Part shown: piece by piece, positions 52,552-61,188 of the stretch
How positions within the stretch are numbered: the first letter of the stretch is position 1
Layout: every line of letters begins with the position of its first letter
Source of the DNA: Mesorhizobium sp.
GTDB taxonomy: Bacteria; Pseudomonadota; Alphaproteobacteria; Rhizobiales; Rhizobiaceae
Assembly (NCBI RefSeq): GCF_004962245.1
Contig: NZ_SUHQ01000028.1
Coordinates: forward strand, 42,471-106,470
Reading direction: 5' to 3'
DNA: 64,000 nucleotides
Notes under the pieces: generated by a model
The model's input: only the letters and a program-made list of their open reading frames with translations
Databases searched by the model: none
Told to the model about the DNA's origin: nothing
Made by a program: the position numbers and the translations under genes

Positions 52552-53820
52552 ATGAAATCCTGGACGCGTCGCGAGTTCGGCTGCCTGACCGGAGCAGGGT
52601 TGTTGACGGCGCTCAGCCCGCGGAAGGCGCGGGGCCAAGCCAAGGCGCGCGTCGTCGTGATCGGCGGCGGCATCGGCGGCGCAACGGTCGCCAAATATCT
52701 CGCCTCCAGCGCCACGGCCGTCGACGTGACCCTGGTCGAACCGCGGCAGAGCTACACGACCTGCTTTTTCAGCAATCTCTATCTCGCCGGGCTACGCCCG
52801 TTCGAATCGCTCGGCCATGGTTATGAAGCGCTGGCAAGGCAATACGGCATCACCGTCATTCATGAGTCCGCCGCGGCGATTGACCCGGCGGCGAATACCG
52901 TTGCGCTGAACAACGGCTCGAAGCTCAGCTATGACCGTCTCGTTGTTGCGCCGGGCATCGCATTCAGGGACCGGGCGCTTGAGGGCTATGACGATGCGGC
53001 GATGGAGATCATGCCGCACGCCTGGAATGCAGGACCGCAAAGCAAGCTGCTGCGCCGGCAACTGGAAAGCATGGAGGACGGCGGCCTGTTCCTCATCGTC
53101 GTTCCGCCGGATCCGTTTCGCTGTCCACCCGCCCCCTATGAGCGCGCTTCGCTCGTCGCATCCTATTTCCAGAACAGCAAACCCAAGGCCAAAATTCTGA
53201 TCCTCGATGCGAAGGACAAGTTCAACGCGCAGGACGTGTTCCAGGACGCCTGGAACCGCCACTATCCGGGAATGATCGAATGGCTGCCCGCCCAGTTTAC
53301 CGGCGGGGTCACGGCTGTCGATCCGAAGACCCGATCTGTGATCACCGCGGGCGCAACATTCAAGGCCGCGGTCGCCAATGTCGTCCCGGCGCAAATGGCC
53401 GGGCGCCTGGCGCAGCAGGCCGGGCTCACCGACCAGTCGGGCTGGTGTCCGGTCGATCCAGTCACCTTCGAATCGGCACTGCAGCCCGGCATCCACCTGG
53501 TCGGCGACGCGATCATCGGTGGGGATATGCCGAAATCCGCCTTCTGCGCCAACAGCCAGGCCAAAGCCTGCGCCTTCGCCATTGCGGCCGATCTCGCCGG
53601 ATCAGAGCGTTTCCCGGCGCATTTGTTCAACACCTGCTACACCTATCTCGCCCCCGACGATGCGTTCAGCAACGCCATAAGCTTCCAACCAGTCGACGGC
53701 AAGCTCAAGAGGGTCCTCAACTTCGTCAGCAAGGTCGAGGAAGGCGCTGATATCCGCCGCAAAGCGGCGCGCGCGGCGGAAGGCTGGTACGACGCCTTCA
53801 CGCAGGATGTGTTTGGCTGA
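52552..53820 (+). CDS. fccB: Flavocytochrome c sulfide dehydrogenase, flavoprotein subunit
   Basis: The protein has 422 residues. The Tat signal (SWTRREFGCLTGAGLL) is followed by an FAD-binding Rossmann motif, VVVIGGGIGGATVAKYL. The redox-active cysteine region is TTCFFSNLYLAG, and IHLVGDAIIGGDMPKSAFCANSQAKAC is typical of FccB/SoxF. The C-terminal FCSD domain is complete. It oxidises sulfide in the periplasm to sulfur or polysulfide, passing electrons to the cytochrome encoded just upstream. Confidence 0.93.
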   Translation: MKSWTRREFGCLTGAGLLTALSPRKARGQAKARVVVIGGGIGGATVAKYLASSATAVDVTLVEPRQSYTTCFFSNLYLAGLRPFESLGHGYEALARQYGITVIHESAAAIDPAANTVALNNGSKLSYDRLVVAPGIAFRDRALEGYDDAAMEIMPHAWNAGPQSKLLRRQLESMEDGGLFLIVVPPDPFRCPPAPYERASLVASYFQNSKPKAKILILDAKDKFNAQDVFQDAWNRHYPGMIEWLPAQFTGGVTAVDPKTRSVITAGATFKAAVANVVPAQMAGRLAQQAGLTDQSGWCPVDPVTFESALQPGIHLVGDAIIGGDMPKSAFCANSQAKACAFAIAADLAGSERFPAHLFNTCYTYLAPDDAFSNAISFQPVDGKLKRVLNFVSKVEEGADIRRKAARAAEGWYDAFTQDVFG

Positions 53821-53829
53821 AGGCGAGGC

Positions 53830-56016
53830 TCAGCTCCGCTCGATCCCCGGGCCGACCAGCATTGAAACGCCCACGTCACGCCGGGCGCTCTCTGCCTCAG
53901 CGCCGGATCGTTGCTCGGGGATCAGCGATGGAACAGGATCGGGAAGCCGCTCCAGCCGCAGCGAATTCACCACCACGAGGATGCTCGAGCCGGCCATGAC
54001 CGCCGCTGCAAGGATTGGCTGCAGAAGTCCGAATGCTGCGAAAGTCAGGGCGACGAGATTGTAACCGAAAGCCCACATAAGGTTGGTCAAGATGGTCCTG
54101 CGAACCGCGCGGGCCACGTCGACGACCCAGGGCAGCATCCACAATCCGTCCGCAGGCAGCACGAGCGCCGCGGTCTCGCGGGCAAGATCGGTGGCGGAAC
54201 CGACGGCGATACCGACATCCGCCGCCGCCAGGACCGGGCCGTCGTTGAGGCCATCGCCGACCATCGCCACCACATCATAGTCGTGGCGGAGCCGATCGAG
54301 GGCCGCCCGTTTGGCTTCCGGCGAAAGACCCGCTTGCACCGCCTTGATCCCGACCATGGCCGCGATCCGCTCAGCAACCGGCGCCAGGTCGCCGGTCAAC
54401 AGCGTCACGTTGAGCCCACGCTCACGCAGCGCTGTGATCGTCGCCTGCGCCTCGGGAAGCGGCGAATCGTCAAGCGACAGCACAGCATGAACCCGCTCTC
54501 CCCAACCGACATAAACCACCGAATGACCGCTCGCCTCCCTCGACCGCGCAGGCTCGGCCAGCGTTGGCGGGAGCGACCAGCCCAAATCATTCATCAAACT
54601 GCTGCTCCCGGCCGCCACGGGCCGGCCTTCGGCGCTGCCGCGGATGCCACGGCCGGGAACCGTCCGGACATCACGGGTCGCGAGCGGCGTGATGCCGCGC
54701 GCAGCGGCTGCCGCCGCGATGGCTCGCGCCAAACCATGCTCGGACTGGCGCTCCAGACCGGCGGCGCGTGCCAGCACGTTCTCGCTGTCGACCTCGTCAC
54801 GGTCGATGCCGACGAGACGCGCTTTGCCCGTCGTCAAAGTGCCGGTCTTGTCGAAGGCGAGTAACCGCACATGTGCGAGAGTCTCGAGCACGCCGGGGGT
54901 GCGGACGAGGCAGCCGTGTCGCGCCAGCCGGCCGATGCCGAGCGAGGTTGCCATTGGAGCGGCGAGGCCGACGGCGCACGGACAGGCAACCACCAGTACC
55001 GAGAGGCCAATCAGCAACGCCCGATCGAACGGCAACGACTGCGCCCAGTAAACGAACGTCAGCGCGCCGAGGGTGAGGACAAGCGGCACGGACACGCCAA
55101 CGACGCGATCGGCAAGGCGCTGGGTTGGACTGCGACGGCTGAGCGCCTCGCGCACCGACCGGCAAATCTGTGCCCAGCGCGTTGCGGTTCCGTCACCGCT
55201 GCTCTGGATCAGGAGCGGGCCGTCGATATTGATACTGCCGGCAATCACCGTACAGCCGGCGCCCTTTGTCACTTGCCGGCTTTCCCCGGTGATCACGGCT
55301 TCATCGGCGTTCGATTCCCCCTCGACAACCACGCCGTCGACCGGAATGCGCTCGCCTGGCCGGACCCGCACCAGCGTGCCGGCCGTCACCTCCCGCACCG
55401 GACGGCGGATCTCTGCCGCGCCATCGACCACGGTTGCGTTCTCGCTTTCGGCGGCCAAGAGAGGTTCGAGGTCGCGCGCCGCCCTGGCGCGGCCAACGGC
55501 CTCGAGATAGCGGCCAACGGTGAACAGCATCAGCACCATCACGGCGGTGTCGAAATAGACATGCGTGCTGCCCTCGAACACGGCAAATGCCGAATAAAGA
55601 TAGGCGGCAGCGACGCCAAGCACGATGAGCGCCGACGACGTCACGCGTCCCTGTATGCCATTGAGCCACATGTCGCGCAGATAGGGTCCGCCGAGAATCA
55701 CCACCGCCGGCGTCGCGAAGATCCAGAGCAAAAGGTGAATCCACGGCAGCACGCCCGCATCGACGCCGGCGAATGCATCCGAATAGAGGAGGAGGCTGAA
55801 CATCATGATATTCATGGAGAGAAAGCCGCCCACGCCGAGCTGGATCAGAAGCCAGGCGGCCTCCCACTCTTCGTGTCTGCCGCTCTTCACCTGAAAGGCG
55901 ATGCAACAGCCGTAGCAGCAGAACGCGCAAGCCTCACCGTTGAGCCTGCGCTCCATCGGGCGCGGGCCGACGGGCAGCGAGCAATGGCTGCAGAGGATAT
56001 CGCCATGCGCTGTCAT
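53830..56016 (-). CDS. ccoI: Copper-transporting P1B ATPase (CcoI/FixI type)
   Basis: The protein has 728 residues from the ATG at 56016 (ribosome site GGAGGAC). The N-terminus has a Cys-rich metal-binding segment (CSHCSLP, then ACAFCCYGCC). Membrane helices with the transport motif CPCAVG, the phosphorylation site FDKTGTLTTG and the hinge VGDGLNDGPVLAAADVG follow. CcoI-type pumps supply copper to cbb3 oxidases, and a cbb3-like oxidase lies in the same leftward unit. It overlaps the next gene by four bases. Confidence 0.93.
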   Translation of the reverse strand: MTAHGDILCSHCSLPVGPRPMERRLNGEACAFCCYGCCIAFQVKSGRHEEWEAAWLLIQLGVGGFLSMNIMMFSLLLYSDAFAGVDAGVLPWIHLLLWIFATPAVVILGGPYLRDMWLNGIQGRVTSSALIVLGVAAAYLYSAFAVFEGSTHVYFDTAVMVLMLFTVGRYLEAVGRARAARDLEPLLAAESENATVVDGAAEIRRPVREVTAGTLVRVRPGERIPVDGVVVEGESNADEAVITGESRQVTKGAGCTVIAGSINIDGPLLIQSSGDGTATRWAQICRSVREALSRRSPTQRLADRVVGVSVPLVLTLGALTFVYWAQSLPFDRALLIGLSVLVVACPCAVGLAAPMATSLGIGRLARHGCLVRTPGVLETLAHVRLLAFDKTGTLTTGKARLVGIDRDEVDSENVLARAAGLERQSEHGLARAIAAAAAARGITPLATRDVRTVPGRGIRGSAEGRPVAAGSSSLMNDLGWSLPPTLAEPARSREASGHSVVYVGWGERVHAVLSLDDSPLPEAQATITALRERGLNVTLLTGDLAPVAERIAAMVGIKAVQAGLSPEAKRAALDRLRHDYDVVAMVGDGLNDGPVLAAADVGIAVGSATDLARETAALVLPADGLWMLPWVVDVARAVRRTILTNLMWAFGYNLVALTFAAFGLLQPILAAAVMAGSSILVVVNSLRLERLPDPVPSLIPEQRSGAEAESARRDVGVSMLVGPGIERS

Positions 56017-56741
56017 GCGGGAAGTCCTCCCAGCCAGGCATGGCCGATATGCGCGTCCGAGGGCAGGAGACCACGGCCAAGCGTGATGAGGCCGAGCAAA
56101 AGAATAAAGCCGCCGGCCAGCCGCACGCCGCGCCGCCGCCAGGCTGGCCCGAGTATCCGGCCGACGCCGCCCATCATCAACATCGCCGGAAAGGTTCCCA
56201 GTCCGAACGACGCCATGACGAGAAAGCCGGGAACCGCTCCGGCGGTGCTCGCCGCCTGGGCGGCGAAGGCATAGACCAGGGGGCATGGCAGGAAGCCGTT
56301 GAACACGCCAAAGGCGAGCGGCGCAGCGCTGCTCCGGGCCGTCAGCAGGCTGCGTAGAGACATGGCAAACGTACTGCCGCCGAATCCGATCGCAAGCCGG
56401 TGAAAGACCTGCAGCAAGCCGAAGAACTGCAATGCCATGGCAATCATGAGCAGGCCAGCGACAATCGCGAGAATTCGCTGGGCGATGTCGAGGGAGCCGT
56501 TCAAGAGCGGCGGCGCCATCGAACCTTGCGTGGTGCAGATGACTTGACCGAGCCCGCCCGCGAGCCCGCCGAGGAAGCAGTAGGTTGTCAATCGGCCGGT
56601 ATTGTAGAGCAGGTGGCGCGCAACGGTTGCGCCTCCCCCGCGCTGATCACGGCCCAGCGCGCAAGCAAAGCCGCCGCACATGCCGATGCAGTGAAAGCTG
56701 CCCGCGAACCCAGCGGCGAAGATCACGAGGAAATAGGTCAT
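56013..56741 (-). CDS. DsbD/SafE-like membrane protein (cytochrome biogenesis)
   Basis: The protein has 242 residues with six membrane helices. The N-terminal motif is GSFHCIGMCGGFACALG, and the second half has FNGFLPCPLVYAFAAQAAS. This is the DsbD-like (sulfite exporter TauE/SafE-related) family found near cbb3 oxidase maturation genes, where the cysteines may move electrons or copper across the membrane. The ribosome site ACAGGAGG precedes the ATG at 56741. It is coupled to the copper ATPase gene. Confidence 0.88.
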   Translation of the reverse strand: MTYFLVIFAAGFAGSFHCIGMCGGFACALGRDQRGGGATVARHLLYNTGRLTTYCFLGGLAGGLGQVICTTQGSMAPPLLNGSLDIAQRILAIVAGLLMIAMALQFFGLLQVFHRLAIGFGGSTFAMSLRSLLTARSSAAPLAFGVFNGFLPCPLVYAFAAQAASTAGAVPGFLVMASFGLGTFPAMLMMGGVGRILGPAWRRRGVRLAGGFILLLGLITLGRGLLPSDAHIGHAWLGGLPA

Positions 56742-56797
56742 TGGCAGACCTCCTGTCGACGCGCCGCACGTTCAACGAGAAGTGTTGCTCTGCGCCG

Positions 56798-56920
56798 CTA
56801 ATGGCGCACGAGGTAAGCCACCCACACGAAGAAGGCGATGTGCGCTATCGCGCCGCCGACCAAGGCGATCGTTTGGTACGGACTTGCATTTGCGAACGAG
56901 AAAACGGTATCTGCAAGCAT
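56798..56920 (-). CDS. Membrane micro-protein, 40 aa
   Basis: The ATG at 56920 follows GAGGAGGCG, a very strong ribosome site. The 40-residue product MLADTVFSFANASPYQTI... has a single membrane helix (about 16-36) and ends VRH. It lies within the oxidase unit between the DsbD-like gene and another micro-gene, same strand. It could be a small oxidase subunit comparable to CcoQ or CydX, but the sequence does not match either clearly. It is too short for routine gene calls. Confidence 0.7.
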   Translation of the reverse strand: MLADTVFSFANASPYQTIALVGGAIAHIAFFVWVAYLVRH

Positions 56921-56934
56921 ACGCCTCCTCCTGG

Positions 56935-57033
56935 TCAGCCGAAATAAACAAGGGCAACGTTCATGGCGAGCGCGGAGAGCAGCAGGAAAAGATTCAGAAT
57001 CGCCAAACCCATTACGATCTTAGCTATGAGCAT
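56935..57033 (-). CDS. Membrane micro-protein, 32 aa
   Basis: The ATG at 57033 has GCAGGAG just upstream. The 32-residue product MLIAKIVMGLAILNLFLLLS..., ending VALVYFG, is almost wholly a membrane helix with one Lys and one Asn near each end. It lies 14 bases before the 40-residue gene. It is probably a small structural or assembly subunit of the oxidase. No family is recognised. Confidence 0.65.
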   Translation of the reverse strand: MLIAKIVMGLAILNLFLLLSALAMNVALVYFG

Positions 57034-57078
57034 CTCCTGCTCCTTCTCTCAACTCGTCGGCGTGCGCGACCGTGCTGT

Positions 57079-57288
57079 CTAACCAATCCTTCCCGGCCCG
57101 ACCCCGCCCCAATAAAGGTAGGCGTAGTAGAGACCCCAGACGAAAAGAACCGCGTAGACGACCAGCAGCCATATCGGGATATACCCGTGTCGCGACTGGA
57201 CGGTGCCACCGGCGTACTCCTCCATCTCGTGGTCGGGGTCCGAACCGTGAGACGGACCGTCACTTTGCGGTGTGCTTGGCGTTGTCAT
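57079..57288 (-). CDS. Small single-helix protein of the oxidase unit, 69 aa
   Basis: The 69-residue protein starts at the ATG at 57288 with AGCGGAG upstream. A hydrophilic N-terminal half rich in Ser, Pro, Asp and Glu precedes one helix (YIPIWLLVVYAVLFVWGLYYAYLYW) and a short end. This layout resembles the small membrane subunit or truncated CcoP anchor seen in cbb3 operons. Because the c-type domains of CcoP are fused to CcoO here, this may be the separated CcoP membrane anchor. Its start overlaps the 58-residue gene by 29 bases. Confidence 0.75.
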   Translation of the reverse strand: MTTPSTPQSDGPSHGSDPDHEMEEYAGGTVQSRHGYIPIWLLVVYAVLFVWGLYYAYLYWGGVGPGRIG

Positions 57289-57436
57289 TCTCCGCTTCCC
57301 TTTCGTAGAATCTGGTGGCCGCTTCATCGGCGCCGTGGAAGGCGCCTGAAAGCACGCCCCAAATAAAGACACAGAGCGCACCGAGGCTCATAAGCAACGC
57401 GCTCACGTAGGGTCCGGTGACCTCAAATCCGAGCAT
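57260..57436 (-). CDS. CcoS-like small membrane protein, 58 aa
   Basis: The start is the ATG at 57436, only three bases past the fused CcoO-type stop. The 58-residue product has one helix (VSALLMSLGALCVFIWGVLSG) followed by AFHGADEAATRFYERE. That resembles CcoS, a cbb3 assembly protein with FxWxxxSGQFDDxExAAxRxL in the same place. It was missed by simple length cut-offs. It overlaps the 69-residue gene, so the small genes are coupled. Confidence 0.72.
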   Translation of the reverse strand: MLGFEVTGPYVSALLMSLGALCVFIWGVLSGAFHGADEAATRFYEREAENDNAKHTAK

Positions 57437-57439
57437 AAC

Positions 57440-59125
57440 TCAGCCTCCTTCGGCAGCATTTTGTTTCTCGGTCACCGATCCGCCGTTACCTTCGCCGAGT
57501 TCAGAAGTGTTCTGCGCCGGCACCCTGCCCGGAACATAGGCCTTGTCCGGAGAAGCCGCCTCCAGCGTCAGATCATTAAGCGCCGCGCGATCCGTGTCGC
57601 TGATCGTCAGCGGCTGCAATGTGAGCGGGTCTTTATAGGCGGAAAGTGCGAGGACGTAGTACGAGAGCGCCCAGCGGTCCTCCTCGGGCAACGAGTCCCG
57701 ATAGGAGGGCATGGGCGTGCCGCTCAAGCCGGTCGTCATGGTCCGGAAGATATCCTCGACCGCCGAGCCTGACTTGAACTGGCCGCTGGTGAGGTCCGCA
57801 GGCACGATGGAGAAGCCGAGATCGTCCTTCAGCCCGGCAGCCTTCTGGCCATCGCCCTTTCCGCCTTGACCATGGCACTCCCAGCATTTCGCGATCTGCC
57901 ACACTTCCTTGCCGCGCTCGAGGATTGCTTGGGAAACGGTGGGCGGCTTTGCGATGTAGAGAGGAGGGCCGGGTGGCTCTTCGATGAAAAATGCATAAGG
58001 CTGGGCCGGATCGGAACGGTCCACCGCCAACTCGTATTTAATGTACTGGATGACGGCGAGCCGATCCGTGAGAGGCAGTTCATACCAGGCCGGCATCGCC
58101 GTGCCGCGTACCCCGCGGGTGATCGTGCGCAAGAGGTCACCGTCAGTCGGCAGCGGCTCCTTGGTCAGTCGGAACTTGAACACAGCCGCCGCGAAGCTTC
58201 GCGGGCGCTGCTTGTGAAGGAAGGTGGCGGCAGGTCCATTGCCGTCGCCATTCACGCCGTGGCAACCGAGGCATCGCCGCTCATAGACCTCCCGGCCATG
58301 GGCGATCCATTCGCTCGAACGCGGGAATGTCACTTCGGTGACTTCAAGCTGCTGTGGTTCAAAAAGATCGCGCCATTTGCCGCGATCCATGCCGAGCTTC
58401 TGGATATAAGCGATCAGGGCTTCCAGGTCTTTCGTCTCTGCGGCGATCTTGACCGCGTCGCCTTTGTACTCCTCGTTCGGTATCACAATGACTGGGGCCT
58501 TGCCGCGCGCCTGCATCGGCACGAACAGCAGCCCGTCGGCATTGGGCGTGAGCTTGATCTGCTCCTTGCTCGCGAAGTCGAACAGCCCCTCGGAAACCGG
58601 CGTCCTCTCCAGCGTACGATTGCCGGCTCCGTCGTCGACGATCTTGACCGGCTGCTCGGGCTCGTCGAACAGTCCCCGATACGGCGCCATGATCGAATCC
58701 GGGGAGAGCATGCGCGGATTCCAGAAATGGGCAAGATGCCACTCGTCGCTGAACTTAAGTCCGACCCGCATCAGATCGGGTCCGATGCGCCGCGTGCCGA
58801 ACAGATGCGGCACGTCGTAGGCGAATTCGCCTGACTCCGTCACAGGACCCCAGCGGCGTGTCTCGCCGGTCACCGGGCGCACGTACTGGGAATGGCAATA
58901 CCAGCAACCTTCGCGCAGATACACGTCGCGACCGAGCTGTTGCAGCGGCGTGTAATCAGTGGCCTCGGTCATCATCCATTTGAGCTGGCCGAAATCGGTG
59001 CGGACCACGGCAGTAACCCGGTTGGTTCGCGCCGAGGGTTCGAAAAATGGCAGGAAACCCTGGGTGATGAGGGCGGCGAAGAAGCAAAAAATGCCGGCCA
59101 CCAGGATAACAAACCGCGCACTCAT
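57440..59125 (-). CDS. ccoO: cbb3-type oxidase CcoO fused to two further cytochrome c domains
   Basis: The protein has 561 residues from the ATG at 59125, which overlaps the ccoN stop; the longer upstream frame is only the shadow of ccoN. An N-terminal membrane helix (about 5-27) is followed by a CcoO domain with haem site CWYCH (74-78) in the usual REGCWYCHSQYVRPV context. A second haem site, CLGCH (285-289), and a third, CWECH (414-418), lie in CcoP-like domains. Classical cbb3 enzymes keep mono-haem CcoO and di-haem CcoP separate. Here one chain carries all three haems to pass electrons to CcoN. Confidence 0.92.
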   Translation of the reverse strand: MSARFVILVAGIFCFFAALITQGFLPFFEPSARTNRVTAVVRTDFGQLKWMMTEATDYTPLQQLGRDVYLREGCWYCHSQYVRPVTGETRRWGPVTESGEFAYDVPHLFGTRRIGPDLMRVGLKFSDEWHLAHFWNPRMLSPDSIMAPYRGLFDEPEQPVKIVDDGAGNRTLERTPVSEGLFDFASKEQIKLTPNADGLLFVPMQARGKAPVIVIPNEEYKGDAVKIAAETKDLEALIAYIQKLGMDRGKWRDLFEPQQLEVTEVTFPRSSEWIAHGREVYERRCLGCHGVNGDGNGPAATFLHKQRPRSFAAAVFKFRLTKEPLPTDGDLLRTITRGVRGTAMPAWYELPLTDRLAVIQYIKYELAVDRSDPAQPYAFFIEEPPGPPLYIAKPPTVSQAILERGKEVWQIAKCWECHGQGGKGDGQKAAGLKDDLGFSIVPADLTSGQFKSGSAVEDIFRTMTTGLSGTPMPSYRDSLPEEDRWALSYYVLALSAYKDPLTLQPLTISDTDRAALNDLTLEAASPDKAYVPGRVPAQNTSELGEGNGGSVTEKQNAAEGG

Positions 59126-60555
59126 CGCCCCGCCCCGCCAGCCGGAACCGGGGCCGCGCCGAATGCCGCACCTTCCGCCGCTTCGGCGGGCCGGGTCAGC
59201 GCCGTCATCATCATATTGATGACGAGAAGCGTCATCCCGATATCCATGCTGACGCCGGCAACAGTCCGCACCAGCCAATAGGGCCGCATCGAGATCACCG
59301 TGTCGAGCCACTCGGTGCCGGCCATCCACTGGAAGCCTTGCTGCAGCCCAGCGGCGGTCAGCACCAGGCCCATGGTGGAGATACCGACGGTAATCAGCCA
59401 GAATGCCCAATTGCCCATCGTAAACGACCAAAGCTCGCGCCCACAGGCCCGTGGCCAGACATAGACCAGGCCGCCCATTGCCCAGACCACGAACGTCCCG
59501 AACACAGTGAGGTGCGAGTGCGAGATGACGAAATCGGTGAAATGGGTCGGCTGCTGGATCGAACGCAAGGCTTCCGTCGAGCCCTGAAAGCACCCGACCA
59601 GATACATCAGCGAGCCCATGATGAGGAATTTCGCCGGGAGATTCTTGCCGAAGGCGTCCCAGCGGCCCATCACCGTGCCGAAGAAGTTCACCAGCACCGT
59701 CCAAACCGGAATGATCAGCAGCATGGAAGTGACGATCGCGATCGTCTCGGCCCAATCGGCGATCGGGCTGTAAAGATAATGATGGATGCCGACAAAGGGA
59801 TAGAACAGGGCGAGGGACCAGAAGCCGACAAGCGAGAGCTTGTGGCCATAGATCGGATTGCCCACGCTGATCGGCAAAAAATTGTAGATCAGCACGTAAC
59901 CCGCCGGCGTGATCCACAATCCAACGATGTAGTGGAGGTAGAGGCCGTGGAAGGCCGCGCTGTTTATGCCAGAAATCGTGTAGGGCAGGATGATGCCCAG
60001 TACGAGATTCATCGTCGTCCAGACGAAAGCCCCGATCAGATACCAGAGTGCGACATAGAGTGGTGGTTCGAGACGTCGGGCGATGGTGATCAGGAACTGT
60101 GCGGTCGCCGCGGCGACAACGAGGAAGATCGGGATTTTCGCGAAGAGCGGGAACTCGCCCGCTTCGAGGCCGTGGTTTGTGCCGAACGGCAACGAGATGA
60201 GCGCCGCCGCCACGGAGACATTCCACAGCCAGGCCAGCGGTACGCCCCATCGCGGCCAGGGCACCCGCACACCACAAAGGCGCGGCACCAGGTAATAGCA
60301 TTCGCCGATGAAGAGGGAGGAAAAGGCGCCAAAGATGACGCCGTTGACGTGGACCGGCCGCAACCTGCCGAAGGTCAGTCCCAGGGTGGTGCCGAGATAA
60401 TCGGGATAATTGAAGAGGCCCGACAGCGCCACGCCGATCGACGGTGTGACCAGGAGCCAGAACATGCCCCAATAAAGCCAAGTTCGCACCACCGGCCAGT
60501 CGACCAGCTCATCAAGGTCGATGCCGGCGAATCTGCCACGCAATGTCTCTGCCAC
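59122..60555 (-). CDS. ccoN: cbb3-like haem-copper oxidase catalytic subunit CcoN
   Basis: The protein has 477 residues from the GTG at 60555 behind GGGAGAGG. About twelve membrane helices hold the haem and copper ligands: H69 (RPVHVNG), H208 with Tyr224 as the likely cross-linked pair (LHYIVGLWITPAGYVLIYNF), H258-H259 (VGIHHYLY) and H346/H348 (SHSHLTVFG). It reduces O2 to water at the inner membrane. It resembles CcoN but has unusual segments, and might be placed among divergent C-family oxidases. It heads the ccoN-ccoOP unit. Confidence 0.92.
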   Translation of the reverse strand: MAETLRGRFAGIDLDELVDWPVVRTWLYWGMFWLLVTPSIGVALSGLFNYPDYLGTTLGLTFGRLRPVHVNGVIFGAFSSLFIGECYYLVPRLCGVRVPWPRWGVPLAWLWNVSVAAALISLPFGTNHGLEAGEFPLFAKIPIFLVVAAATAQFLITIARRLEPPLYVALWYLIGAFVWTTMNLVLGIILPYTISGINSAAFHGLYLHYIVGLWITPAGYVLIYNFLPISVGNPIYGHKLSLVGFWSLALFYPFVGIHHYLYSPIADWAETIAIVTSMLLIIPVWTVLVNFFGTVMGRWDAFGKNLPAKFLIMGSLMYLVGCFQGSTEALRSIQQPTHFTDFVISHSHLTVFGTFVVWAMGGLVYVWPRACGRELWSFTMGNWAFWLITVGISTMGLVLTAAGLQQGFQWMAGTEWLDTVISMRPYWLVRTVAGVSMDIGMTLLVINMMMTALTRPAEAAEGAAFGAAPVPAGGAGR

Positions 60556-60620
60556 GGCGCGCCTCTCCCATCACGCGCACTTGAACCGCGCGCATCTTCA
60601 GGACTCAACTCCAAACGTTA

Positions 60621-60646
60621 CCGGCATCAAGAACCCCCGATGCCGG
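60621..60646 (-). terminator. Hairpin between the cytochrome gene and ccoN
   Basis: A perfect 8-bp stem (60621-60628 with 60639-60646, 10-nt loop) lies 65 bases after the cytochrome stop on the minus strand. No strong T-tract follows. It may partly end the metallophosphoesterase-cytochrome transcript before ccoN. Confidence 0.5.
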
Positions 60647-60710
60647 CGGCCGGTTTCAGATATCTTCCCGCGCAATCTTCGCTATGCAGCCCGCTCCAAG
60701 CCGAAAAGAA

Positions 60711-61175
60711 CTAATGCTTGCCGGGGACCAACACCGAGCCGGAGTTCGACCAGGCGATGTATGCTTCCAAGGCCTTCATCGCTTCCGAATCGATCTCGAT
60801 CTTTTCGCCCTGGTTAGGCTTCTCGATGCACCAGTTGATCATGTCGCGCAGCGTCGCGAATTTGCTCGTTTCCACCTGGAACTTCGGGTAGGACTGCGGG
60901 TGGGTGTCCGAGGCCATGGGATGGCACATTGCGCAGGCCATTCCCGTGGTGGAGAGGACGACGCCCATCTGTTTGGCGGTCGCCGCATCGCCGTGGAACA
61001 AGAGGTCGCCCTTCCTGACCTCCTCCATGAGCACGTCTTCGTATTGTTTCAACTGCTCCGGTGTGTGCGGTGCCTTGTGGGCACTGGTGGGGCCGACGAA
61101 GATGGCGACCGCCGCAATCGCTACGACGAAGGACGGACGGCACAACGTGCCGAGAAATGTCGCTCTGATTGTCAT
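60711..61175 (-). CDS. Periplasmic mono-haem cytochrome c
   Basis: The protein has 154 residues from the ATG at 61175, which is better spaced from GGGAGGA than the ATG at 61181. The signal peptide is followed by THKAPHTPEQL-like sequence (here SAHKAPHTPEQLKQYED) and one haem site, CAMCH, in TTGMACAMCHPMASDTHPQS. It lies 13 bases after the metallophosphoesterase and upstream of the oxidase, so it may bring electrons to it. The family is not one of the common c2 types. Confidence 0.8.
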   Translation of the reverse strand: MTIRATFLGTLCRPSFVVAIAAVAIFVGPTSAHKAPHTPEQLKQYEDVLMEEVRKGDLLFHGDAATAKQMGVVLSTTGMACAMCHPMASDTHPQSYPKFQVETSKFATLRDMINWCIEKPNQGEKIEIDSEAMKALEAYIAWSNSGSVLVPGKH

Positions 61176-61188
61176 AGCCATTCCTCCC

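Noticed and set aside
57440..60481. A single 1013-residue frame covering the oxidase genes
   Set aside because: The first 452 codons are the antiphase shadow of ccoN and look like shuffled Arg/His/Leu-rich sequence. The real start is the ATG at 59125, overlapping the ccoN stop.
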